Below, piece by piece: positions 46,895-57,844 of a DNA stretch of 64,000 bases. The notes below the pieces were generated by a model. It searched no databases, had not been told where the DNA came from, and saw nothing but the letters and a program-made list of their open reading frames with translations. Numbering within the stretch: position 1 is the stretch's first letter; every line of letters starts with the position of its first letter. The DNA comes from Hansfordia pulvinata (taxonomy: Eukaryota; Ascomycota; Sordariomycetes; Xylariales): positions 1,674,001-1,738,000 of the forward strand of contig BJKQ01000004.1 in the NCBI GenBank assembly GCA_006538405.1, read 5' to 3'. A program made the position numbers and the translations under genes.

Positions 46895-48817
46895 CTAACC
46901 CTTGTGCTCGGCGGTAGCGGGGTGCATCTTCTCGTCGCCGCTTCCGCTTCCGCCGCCGCCGCCTCCGACGATGACACCCTCAACGCCGCTGCCGCTCTCC
47001 TCGTCGCCGCCCGCGGTGCGGTGGACCAGGCCGACCTGGGTGGTGGAGAAAGCGTCGGCGGGGTCGCGGTAGGCAGGGACGAAGTTGACGGCGAGCGCGT
47101 AGGTCTCGGCCAGGACGAAGAAGACGAGCGGGATGACCATGGCGAACGCGGTTCCCGCGTGATCGGGTCCCCGTTCTCGTCCGCCCCCGCCCCGGGGACG
47201 ACGGCGTCGGCGACGGCGCCCAGAATGGGCGGGACGACAGCGCCGCCCGACACTCCCGCGACCAGGAAGCCGCTGCCCCTCTTGCTATGGCGGCCCAGCC
47301 CCCGCATACCCAGGGCGACGATGGTGGGGAAGCAGATGGACTCGAAGAAGAGGGTGACGTATAGCATGGACATACCCGTGTTGCCGCGCTGCGTGATCGA
47401 GGGGGCGATGAAGACGATGCACAGCGTCAGGAAGGCCAGGAAGACCTTGCGCGGGCGCGTCCAGCGCATCACGGCGCTGCCGAAGAATCGGCCCGCCGCG
47501 AAGCCCGCCTGCGCGCCCGCCAGGAAAATGGAGGCCGTCGCATCTGAGGTGCCGACGCGGGTCTCATGGATGTACTTTTATTTTTGATGACTTGTCAGTG
47601 TTCGTGTGTTGGTGGGGGAGGGGGGGAAGGAGGAGGAGCAGCTTGTGGACTTACATTGATCATGTATCCGGCTATAGCGACTTGGGCGCCCTGTTGTTTT
47701 ATCACGCGGGCGTGTCAGTCATTCAACTACGATAGTCTTGGGGAGGTCGGGCCAGTGATACGGCTCCCTGGAAACTGGAGGAGAAAGAAAACAGACAGAC
47801 ACCAAATGGGGAAAAGAAAGAAAGAAACCCACAGTGTAGCAGAACTGGGCGGCGCTGGCGTGGAACAGGCGGTATTGCTTCCACAGGGGCTTGTCGTCGG
47901 CGTTCTCGTGGGTCTCGGTGGCCTGGTAGGCCATGTCGGCGTCGGTGATCTCGGGGATGGTGGAGAGGAAGAAGACGGCGGCAAGCAGGAAGACGAAGAC
48001 GGCGATGGATATGTAGACCCACTGGACGTTGGCTAGGGCCTCCTCGTCGCTGAAGGTGAAGATGACGAAGCCGCCGAGGACGGGCGCGACGACGGTGCCG
48101 ATGCCGTTGAAGGCCTGGGCAATGTTGATGCGGATCTCGGCGTAGCGCGGCGGGCCGCAGACGGTAATGTACGGGTTGGCGGCCGTCTCGAGCGAGCCCA
48201 GCCCGTTGCCGATGATGAAGATGGCGAAGCAGAAGCCTGTGAAGGAGTGCGCCTGGATGCAGGGGAACGCCACGAGCGCGCCGATGCCTTGGAGGGGGTG
48301 AGTACCGTGTTTGGGAGATGATCGCTGCTGGACATCTCGGTAGGTCTGGCACTACTACTCACCATAGAGACAGAGACCCAGATAAAGGTGGCGCGGTAGC
48401 CAAAGTGGCGCAGAATGTAGTTGGCATGGCCGAGGGAAGCCAGCGGGTACGCGCTTTTTCGAGTGGGAAGAGGAGAGTCAGTCAGCACGGCGTCCCTCGA
48501 GCATGGGAAGAGATCGATAGCGGGGAGGGGGAAGGCGAGAGCCAGAAGACAAGGGGAAAGGAAAAAGACGCTGGGGAATACACACCCAAAGTAGGCAGCC
48601 TGGAGCCCGAGGAGCGGGCCCGGGTTATGTCGAGGGTGTTCTGGAAGTGCTTGTTGAGGGTGTCGAGCAGGCCGTAGGAGAAGCCCCAGAGGAAGAAGAG
48701 GATGGTGACGAGGCAGATGGGGTAGATGGAGTCGCGCAGAGTCAGCTCGGCGGCGTTGGTGCGCTTGTCGTCGGGCGCCTTGAGGGAGCGCCGCTTGACA
48801 AAGGCCTTGAAGCCCAT
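46895..48817 (-). CDS. MFS sugar transporter, FucP (fucose/galactose-glucose) family, with two apparent frameshifts
   Basis: This is a proton-coupled sugar permease of the FucP type. Conserved blocks in order: DSIYPICLVTILFFLWGFSYGLLDTLN, LQAAYFGAY, HFGYRATFIW, SIGALVAFPC, NGLGSLETAANPYI with CGPPRYAEIRINIAQAFNGIG, VAIAGYMIN, ASIFLAGAQAGFAAGRFFGSAVM, FESICFPTIVALG, GFLVAGVSGGAVVPP and MVIPLVFFVLAETYAL. Inferred exons: 48586-48817, 48359 (or 48363)-48453, 47833-48287, 47655-47690 (36 nt) and 46895-47574. Two single-base shifts remain: between RARSSG and LQAAYFG (48602-48613), and before GTAFAMVIPL (47161-47178). Each equals one missing G/C, and neither can be explained by a GT-AG intron. With both restored, the protein is about 500 residues, normal for the family. 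It may be a recent pseudogene or a sequence error. Confidence 0.85.
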
Positions 48818-51800
48818 CTTTGACGGTGGCAGCGGTGGGAGCAGAGGTGGCGACGGTGGGTGAGCTTTGGCTGATGCAAGGAGCGGTCGGGCGGGTTGAC
48901 GAAGCGCCGGTGAGGGTGGCGATGGGGAGCTGTCTGAGAGCCGAGCCGGCACGGAGCCGGTGGGTCGAGGATGCAAGATTAAGATCCGAAGGGTGCCAGG
49001 GAAGAAAATAAAGTGGGCGGGTGAGTGATGAGTGTATAAAGGCACGCACAGGGCTGGGAATCAAGTATAAAGGGGTGATTCACTTTGTATACCTACCTAC
49101 CTAACATTGAACCTACCTGCTCTCCACATGTAGGTAAGTATGTACTTAGGTAGAGCCAAGACAGGGAGACAGGCCGACTAAGCCCTTGCACAAGCCGTCG
49201 TCTGCGGCTCTCGGCTCGGCTTGCATTGAATACTTACTCGTACCCCAGGCAAGGTAAGGGTGATGGAAGGGAAGGTAGCTATCCTCAGGGTCTAGGTATG
49301 CTCTGGCGAACATGGGTGGTGGTGGAGGTGGAGTGCAATAGCCGCTTGGACCGGGGGTTAGTTGTTCCACAGACTCCTCAGAAGACGGACGAGGGGAGCT
49401 TTCAGATACATACGAGTAAACAGGTAGGCAGACAGACAGGCAGGCAAGCAGGAAGATGGTGAGCTCAAGATGAACATCGGTCCCCTCTCCAAAGTCATCC
49501 GAGCAGGGGGTGACGATCACCTAGGACCGCCAAAGACCCACGGCAGACCCTCGAGACGGCGCCGTGTCTCCCCTCCCCTCCAGACCGGCCCAGACCCGAC
49601 GAGGCAGGCATCGCAGGCAGGCATCGCAGGCAGGGACTGGCACGGGGTCACGGCCTCTGCAATTGAAGTCAGCACCGGGCCGACTCGGCAGCGCTACTCC
49701 ATCCGAGGAGGAGGGCCGGGCGCGGGGGAGGGGGGAAAGGGTCGCAGAGGGGGGGTGGCAGCCGTCCTATGATGGGAAAAGAAAGGTCGTTCGCGGGTCA
49801 AAAGGGAGCGAGAGGGATGTGCGAATCACCGAAGGCAGACACACACACAACACACTTGGAAATGACCATGGTATCAAGGGCAATTCACATCCACTGTACC
49901 TTTACGAGTACTCGGCACTGCGACTGCCTCAAGTGCGCCTAACTCCACCGGGACAAGCAGATCCGGGGTAAGCTGCGGGGAAGTGCGATCCACCCTTAGG
50001 CTACGAGTACCTTACCTGGGCTCCTGGGCTCAACGCACTTGGTAACGAGTACCTTACCTACCTGTAGCATTACCGGTGCGAGTGCCGCTGAATCAACATC
50101 CATGGATGTTATAGGAGATACCTAGTTGTACTTGGGAATACCGCTTGAGTCGACACATCCATTCGCAAGGCACATGTACCCACGTGGGTCAGGGAGGTAA
50201 GGTAGGTACCTACCCGGGTATGGACCAATCTAACGGAATGGAACAATGACCTTGAACCGAAAGAACCACCATGGCCTTGTCAGCTACCTACCTGGTATGT
50301 ACGAGTACTCGAAGGTTGCCCGCGGCTTGCTTGTTCGGGTTCCGTTGCGATTGCGATCGGCGCGGCGCTCAAGCGAAGGCTGAACGAGCCCATGACACTG
50401 CAAGTCTCTATGGTCATCCCTGAACCAAACCTGCCAACCCAATAAGCTGCAGCCATCGAGTCTACGTGGTAGGTATTTGCATCGAATAAGGTAGACATCA
50501 TTATGCCAGCCCCGGGGTCTTCAGCTGCGCGCGCTGTACCACGGCCCGTCCCTGCATCCCGTCGACTGATCCCCTCTCCTCGTGTCGGTATGCAACCAGC
50601 CTTCGGGCAGTGTAATCACAGCTGCACAGACCTCAAGATTAATAAGTCCCAGCTGAGCACGGATTCCACCGCCAGACGCCATCGATGACACGACAGCGAC
50701 AGCCGAGAGTCGAGCGCTCCCCTCGTCTCACCCACACGCAACCTGCCAACCCGTCCATCAATCAACCAACCAACCGAGCCCTTCCACGGGAATCTCGCTT
50801 CGCCCGCCCACGAGCCCGCTGCTTGTCCCACTTCAGCTCTGTCCTGCCCTGCGGCTTAACACAACAAAGCCAGCGCGAGCCCAGTTGCCGGTCGTTCGCC
50901 CGGCGGACGGCATTTTGCTAATCCTCAGTCCCAACGGGGGCGCATCTCCGTAGATGGCGGATGCATTGCCACGTGGCTGGTCCCCTGTGCGACTTGACAT
51001 CCACTTCGCCATATGTACCCCCCTTCAGATACACCTTCCCTGCCTGCAACTTGCAAGCAGCTTGGACACGGGCCGGCCGAGTACCAACCGCCGCCGCCAC
51101 CGACCGCCGCCGCCACCAACTCCGTTCCCGGCCCCTAACCGAACACGCGATAAGACGCCATCGTATCGTATGGCGAAATACGTTTGCGCAAGCTATAGGA
51201 CCAATGTCATCATGTGACCGACCCGTTCGTTTCCCGACGCTACGCTCCCCCCCCCTTGAAAACCACAGATGTGATCCCACAGACCCAACGACATGCGATA
51301 GGGCAGAACCAAGAAACGAACTGGTGGGACCGACCGCCCGTATCTCGCGAGCAGCATCTCATCTCGCGGCCCGAAACACCTGACTAACCCGCCCTTTCCT
51401 TCCTTCACTCACTCGCACTCGCTTGCTCCCCTTCCACAGCGAGTATTCTCCGAGTGTCACAAACCACAGACAGAGGCAAGGTGGAGTTTCTACACTCAGA
51501 ACTTCCCTTCCCCACTGGGGCGATCCTCGTGATACGGCGCTCTCGCTACCCAAGCCATAGCCGTCATGCTTTCCGGTCTTTATACTCCCCTCATTGCCAG
51601 GTGCGTACCCCGGCTCGGCTCACCTAGATCTTATCCAAGCCCGGGAGGGAGGCCAAGGGACATTTGAAAAGGAGAATGAACCTCACTCCTGCCAAGTGGC
51701 CATGTCGTCATCTGCCGTAGAGCGGGCGGCTCGTTGTCGTCAGTCCGCACGTAAATGCCTATTTGCATTCCCCTCAGCTACGAGTACATTTTGGGCCGTC

Positions 51801-52802
51801 TGGGCCACACAGCGTTCCTTATCCGGCCCATTCGACCCCAATGTCTCAAGTCTTGGTCAGTCAGGGGGAGGGCCCGTCCGGGTATCTCGCCTGTCAACAC
51901 GATAACACAGGACCAAGACCTTCTGCCCCCGATCCAAAACTGTCTCGGCAGCCGTGCAACGGTTTGGCTGACCGCCGATTCTCAGGGAGGGACTCTCGGC
52001 ATTTATCTGACGCGCACTGCGAGAAGGGTGCGGGTGTGGTAGATAGGTATGAGGTAGGTTTTCTCGGTCAGGTGAGGTAATGTAGGTTGGGTACACGGGC
52101 AATGGAAAATAAAGGTTGTCAGGTCGGGTTTTGAGGGGAGGGTGGTTTCGAGATGCAGAGAGTGGGGTACGAACACCCATTCACAAGAAGGCAGGTGCGT
52201 AGGAGTACAGTGAATTGAACATTGAAGCCTCTTGCTTGTCGGGAAGCGGTCGTTCTTTCCAGCAGTTGGGTGAGCAGTCGCCATAGGTACTACCCACTGG
52301 ACCTGCCTTAGGTGTGGAAATCGGTTTACAGATAGCTTTAGGCAGGTGCGACCCTTCTCCGTACGATTTGTAACTTAGGTTCATCGTCATTTGACCCCTC
52401 ATGGTCTGAGCACCGCGCAGCCTCACCTGCTTCGCCGCGGAGAGCAGCCCTGTTCACCGTCGCATGCCCATGGCATCAGCATCTCCACACACAGCACAGT
52501 CGCCGCTTCGCCGTCATTCGCAACAGAGTCACATAAGCAACGGAACTAGGCCCGATGGCAAAGTCTTTTTGTTGAGAACCGCATCTGCCTTTCTGTCCAC
52601 GGTTGGCACGTAAGAGCACTGGAGCTCGGTCAGGTACCTGCCTACCCAGGTATGTTGCCCCAATCGCTTCCTTCGTCATTTACACATTCCGAGTTCTACA
52701 AAGTTCTTGCTACAGCATATCCTACCCACTATACTCCCCAGTCCGCCCACCCTTTGTCTCGCATGACTTCGACGCCATCACCCGCGTGAGCTGCTCCACC
52801 AC
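48818..52802. other. 4.0 kb gene-poor region dense in TACGAGTA and TACCTACC motifs
   Basis: No supported gene. TACCTACC/GGTAGGTA clusters appear at 49085-49150, 50055, 50190-50215 and 50283. TACGAGTA or TACTCGTA occurs at 49235, 49411, 49903, 50002, 50300 and 51779, the highest density in the window. The transporter promoter should lie next to 48,818. Open frames here are short and low in complexity. Confidence 0.6.
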
Positions 52803-54946
52803 CTATCTCCCCGTATTGACATAGATGGTGGCATTCGCAAAATAGGGGTACACCCGAGAGCCCCCCGGTTCTTCGTCGTCTCTCTGACCCGCCACCGGCG
52901 ACCGGCTATACTCATAACCATCTCGAGGGTGTCCCTGGTCTCGTGGAGATCTATCTCCTGCGCGAGGGCGTCTCCAGTCTCGCGGGGCCCCGTGCTCTGG
53001 GCGAGTGTTTCTTTGGTTCTGCGGGAAGACATCCAGGTATCCCTCGTGGACCACCGGCGGCGTCTCTCGATCCCTGATCGAGCGGCGGTGGTGTCCAGCA
53101 CCGTCCAATCGAGGGACCGGGCCATCATCGACCCCGCGAGCCATCACCAGCCCGTCAAAGCCCCTATTCAAGTTGAAATGCCAGCAGACCTCGCCCGTCG
53201 GAGCCTCTGGCTTCGTGAGCTTCAATCGCAGCGATGTCTCTGCGGCAAGGGGCATTTGAACGTCGAGGTCGCTCTCCCAACGACTGAGCATCTTCCATAG
53301 ACCGCGGTCCGTGTCTCCCAGATAGTATGGTGCGCGATTCGATGAAGACTCGTGGTCCCTCGGTTGCTTCCAAAAGCCCCGGTAGGTCTCTCCCTGGAAT
53401 TGTCGCGAGCGAATTTCCTCCAGTCTTTGCTTGGCTTCTCGACTTCCTGGCGACTCACATGCTAATACAACGACAGGCCTGAAAGAAAAATCGAAGGCCA
53501 AAACCACCCAACAGACCAGCGGGGCCTTTGGCCAGACCATGTCGGCGCAGGAAAGCTCCAGGAGCACGCCGGCCACTGCAGCCTCGGGGTCCCGAAACTC
53601 CAACAGCCCCTCGGCGCGATCCCAGTGGTAGGCATCTGCGTCGTCTAGGATCCGCGTCACCTCCACCCCCTGGCTGATTCGGAAGCCCAAGATTCGGCGG
53701 CAGTTGCTCCCCACGGGGATGCTGGCGGGTCGCTCTCCTGGCAAACTCTGACTGTGACAGCCCTAGTAATATTGTTGCGATATCCCGATGTCTCCTCCTC
53801 GAGACAGTCCCGGCCTGAATGCCGCACTCTGGCGAACCGGCTGCCCCGGCCACTCACCTTCCGCAGGTAGATGACCAGGCGCGAGGTGGACGAAGCACCG
53901 CCTCTCTCGTGTTGATCCGCTACTCCCACCTCGCACGGGAGAAGGGCGGCGTACGTGTCCAGGGCGAGCATCCTAAGTTGTACTGTGGCAGATATCAGGC
54001 ACCTTTCGCGTTTGTCGAACGAGAGGAGCGAAAGGCCGGCTGGCTGAAGGTCGCGTCGGGCACCTGCGACTTGCGCGCTCTCGGAAAAGGAGTCGGGAGA
54101 AGGCGCGAGGAGGCCACAGGCGCCGCCTGGAAGAATGCCGCTCCAAGCCAGGATTGAGAAGTCTGCTCTTTTTCTCGCGATTTCCTTTTGCAGGCGCAAG
54201 AACGACTCGACTGCCCCTTCGCCGTATCGCACCTCCATGCTGACGCCGAAAAGCCCCATGAGGCTGTAGGCCCGGTCCTCAGGCTCAGTGGTCTCGCGCC
54301 GGGCAGCCCAGCTCATGATCCGGGCAGCGGAGACGCCGGCCAGAGATAGGCGACGGTGGTGATGGGCCTGGGCGCACAGCACGGTGGGGTCGATGCGAGT
54401 GATGTCGCTGATGCGCCCGGCCAGCTCGGTCTTGAACCCGAGTAGGCGCCAACGCCTGTCATAAAACTTCATAGGGTGCGGGGCAATGAGTTCTTGCAGC
54501 GTCCACCCGCGCCGAAACCAGCTGTCGTCTTCCAGGGGCCTGTGACGCCTTGGGTTGATGTCGGTGTCGCCGAGGTAGGCGTAACAGCACAGGGCGTTCT
54601 GGTACCATTGGAACATGTTTTCCATGCACTCGTCAAGCTCGCCGCTGCGTCCAGTGTCGATGCAGCAGGTGTCCAGCCACACGAACGGGATATTGTCCTC
54701 CTTGGCCAGCCGGCAGGCCCAGCGCAGCTTGTTCCGGCCAACCGCGGGCCATGTGCTCTGGGGTTCGGAAAGATCCCGGAAACGGACTTCGTCTTCTTCG
54801 GTCGTCCATCTGTGTGACACGATGCCGTACGGCAAGTCTCGCCCGAGATGATCGGGGGCCCTCAGCTCTCGTTCGATGGCGCGAGGGTCGGCCAGATGGC
54901 AGGTTCGGACATCGATGAGACGCCGCGGCCGCGTTGCGGGCCCCAT
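52803..54946 (-). CDS. HET-domain (heterokaryon incompatibility) protein
   Basis: HET-domain proteins trigger programmed cell death after fusion of incompatible strains. Exon 1 (53858-54946) carries the three conserved blocks: LPYGIVSHRW (about 38-47), FVWLDTCCID (88-97) and FRRGWTLQELIAP (144-156), followed by EPEDRAYSLMGLFGV. A 110-nt intron (53748-53857; AAG|GTGAGT, then CAG|AGT) joins it in phase 0 to exon 2 (52803-53747). The product is about 677 residues. The C-terminal half, RPASIPVGSNCRRILGF onward, resembles the tails of HET-E/tol-like proteins of the HET-only class and ends in an Arg/Asp/Pro-rich stretch. No NACHT, WD40 or ankyrin repeats are present. The frame change between the halves is fully explained by the intron. 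Confidence 0.9.
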
Positions 54947-55812
54947 TGCTTGGAATGCTGGGATATCTCATAGACCGGAAAGGCGGGTTGGGAGAAAGAG
55001 CTCGGATGAGGGGCATCTCGCCAGCCTCCCTGGCGTTGATTCCTATGCCCGTGACATCTTCGGCTGGGAGCTGCCTTGCTTTGGATCTGGACATAGTGAC
55101 GCCGCCGTCACTCCACAAGTCCTGGCGGAGCCGCGCAAGCCCGGCCAGGCTCCTTTCCGCCGTCCGTCTGTATGAAAGGCGCCCCTCTCGCGCAGCCTGC
55201 TTGCTGCTCGACTTTGTCCGTGTCCGCGGCCCAGGCTGCGGAGCAGGCCGCGCTTGAGGAGGCTGAGAATCTCAAGGCGTCAGATTGTGCAGATGCCGTC
55301 AGCTGTCCAGAAAAAAAAGGCCCCCCCCACCCCCCTTTGTCCTGTACGTGCGAGCGTGGGGCAATGCATCGAGGGTGGACAGCGTCGATGCCTTCAGAGA
55401 GGGAGGGCCGGAGTGGCCGGAGGCTTTGGATAGGACGAACCAACTTTCCTCCTCTCTCATGCAAGCCCCGCCGCCTTGCAGTCTGCCGAGTAACACTGCT
55501 GCTGCAGACGCGCCGCGCCATTGATGATACTCTCTGCATTGCCTCCAATGGCGAGAAAGGGGCCTTTGTGCTTCTCATGACGGCGACAATGCTTCCGCGC
55601 AGGGCCGGGCGCGTATCTCATACGGGCGGACCAGTGCCTGGCTGTTAACCTTCAATGTTATACCAGAAGCTAGGACGAGCCAGAAAGGTCACGAACCTCG
55701 CGAGTCCTCCTTGCGACTCGCGGCAGGACCGTTTCCCTCGCGATAGCGAGCAAAAGGCTTCGCGGGTTGAAGCACAGACTCAAGGAGAGAGGGAAAGGGG
55801 GGGAGAGGAGAT

Positions 55813-55846
<34 letters not shown>

Positions 55847-56600
55847 CTGACCCCGAGCCGCGTGTGCCCTGCAGGCAGACAGATAGATTGGTCTTGTCCT
55901 CCGTCACGAACAGATCGGACGAATCTGTCGTGGCCCAGGGAGGGGGAGGGAGACCGGTGAAGGCCCCTCTATTTCCCTGGTGGCGTAGGCGCATGCTGAA
56001 TGGTTCGGCCACTCCGCTCACTCGAACTACTGCCCGCAAACGCCATTCGGCGGGCGTGCCGTCGGCCAGTCAGAGAATGCCCGTTACGCCTGCACGGCTA
56101 AGATGATGATATGAAGACGAGAAGGGAATGTCGGTTGACGTCACGCCACCATTACCACTCAAGAGACGGACGCCATTGGCACAATGCAAACGTAAGCCAG
56201 ATCTATTATACAACCTCTCCCAGGAAGTGCGGCTCTGCTTCTAGATAGTGGTTTGCCAGGTCTATGCTCCCGCGACTGGCGAGACCTGAGTGGCGGCCTT
56301 CGAGAAAAAGGCAAGGCTTCGCAGGCTTCTGGTAGAAAAGCCTTCATCAAACCCCCTTTTGTTCAAAACACCGGCCGGAAAAGTGCAAGAAACAGACCCC
56401 TCGTGAAACCGCCGTGTCTAATGCGAGGTTGGGCTACACCGAAAAGGACCCATGCCAAATCATGCCGGCCCTTTGTCTGGACTGCGCGAAAGCATTATCC
56501 CCGCGATTGCGCTAAAAAAGTCACACTTGCTCTCGTCCGCCCGCCTTCATCGGCTGTTGTGACAGTCCTCCTCCCGATTTTGTTTTAGCGAGCTGGGCGC
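54947..56600. other. 1.65 kb intergenic region with the longest homopolymer (G34)
   Basis: This holds the upstream flank of the HET gene and the downstream flank of the phosphate carrier. Overlapping open frames between 55,108 and 55,648 on both strands show no domain. G34 lies at 55813-55846. I call no gene. Confidence 0.55.
55813..55846. repeat. G34 homopolymer
   Basis: Thirty-four consecutive G residues, the longest homopolymer in the window. Length in the real genome is uncertain because such tracts are hard to sequence. Confidence 0.9.
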
Positions 56601-57844
56601 TTATTTCGAGATTTCAACGCCGCCGGTGGCGCCGATGGCCTTCTTGATGTCGCCGTAGATGGCGAACTGACCGGCGGTCAGGGTACCGACCATGACCAGA
56701 CGGGCGCCGATGCCGCTGAAGGAGCCCTTGAGGCCGAGCTCCTTAGCGATCTTGATCAGACGGCTGGTGGTGCCCTCACCGGGGGCGCCCTTGGTCTTGT
56801 TGATCTTGGACAGCATGGTGTCGGCGGGCTGGGAGATCAGGGCGGCGGCGAAACCAGCGATGAGACCAGAGCCCAGGTTGACACCGGTCTGCTGGCCGTC
56901 GGACAGAGAGCTCTTGGGGTACTTGCGGAAGATGGCCTCGGCGACCTTCTCGTAGACGACGAACTTGGTCATGGTGTAGGGGATCCTGGACACGACGTCA
57001 GTACGGACGGCAGCAACGAGACTCGTCCTCAGGGGACTCACTGCTTGAACAGGATAGGGCCGAAACCGGCGTAGAAGGCACCGATGCCCTCGTTCTTAAG
57101 CATCTTGCTAAAGCCACCAACCAGGCCGTTGGCGTAGGTGGGCTCGGACACGAGACGGATACGGGTGGCCTCGAGAGGGCACAGGGCAATGTCGGCGAAG
57201 AACTCGCCGGCGGCCGACGAGGCGAGGTAGACACCGGTGCGGTACTGGGTGGCGTTCTCAATGCCAATCAGGTTGATGGACTGCTGCTTGAAGAACTCGT
57301 AACCACCGAACTTGAAGGCGCCCTGCAGGAAGTAGCCGGCAAAGGTGGGACCGGCACCGGTCAGCAGAGCGCCGGCACCCTCGTTCTGGATGACCTGCTT
57401 GAAGCCACCGATCATGCCGCGGTTGTAGGTGACGGGGTCGAGCTGGATTCTGGTCTTGACGCTGGATGGGGATAATCGTTAGCGGGCTGAGGCGAGAAGG
57501 CTTGTGTGGTCTGGAGAAGAATCACAGCTTCCACAGGGGTGTCGCTAGTCGCCATTTCAAGGACCCTGAGGGCTTCGAGAGAGCTATGGGGAAGGCATTG
57601 CTTGATTGTTGAAAGCCAACACCTGGGCCGCGCTGGGCTCGGCGCAATCGTGGCACACTCGATGGGACCAAGAAGCTGTTGGTTGAGGCGGGCGATGGGG
57701 AAGCAGACAAAAGTTTGAGACGTACACATCGACGGGGGTCATGCCACCGTGGGTGAGGGAGCAGCAGACAGCGCCAGCGAAGGCGAATCTGCCGTAGAGG
57801 GCGAGGCCCTGGGGGGAGGCGGTCTTCTGGTCGGCGGCGGCCAT
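56601..57844 (-). CDS. MIR1: mitochondrial phosphate carrier
   Basis: This inner-membrane carrier imports phosphate for ATP synthesis. Exons 57726-57844, 57042-57461 and 56601-56985 (introns 264 and 56 nt, donors GTACGT and GTGAGT) give 307 residues, the normal size. The three carrier repeats show [26 protein letters not shown] and [11 protein letters not shown]. Other family marks are [48 protein letters not shown] (completed across the second splice) and [20 protein letters not shown]. The first repeat's [13 protein letters not shown] resembles yeast Mir1 more than Pic2. Codon use is strongly C-ending, as expected for a highly expressed housekeeping gene. Confidence 0.95.

Noticed and set aside
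53740..53860. Frame change inside the HET gene as another frameshift
   Set aside because: A 110-nt intron with AAG|GTGAGT and CAG|AGT ends joins both halves in phase 0, so no deletion is needed.
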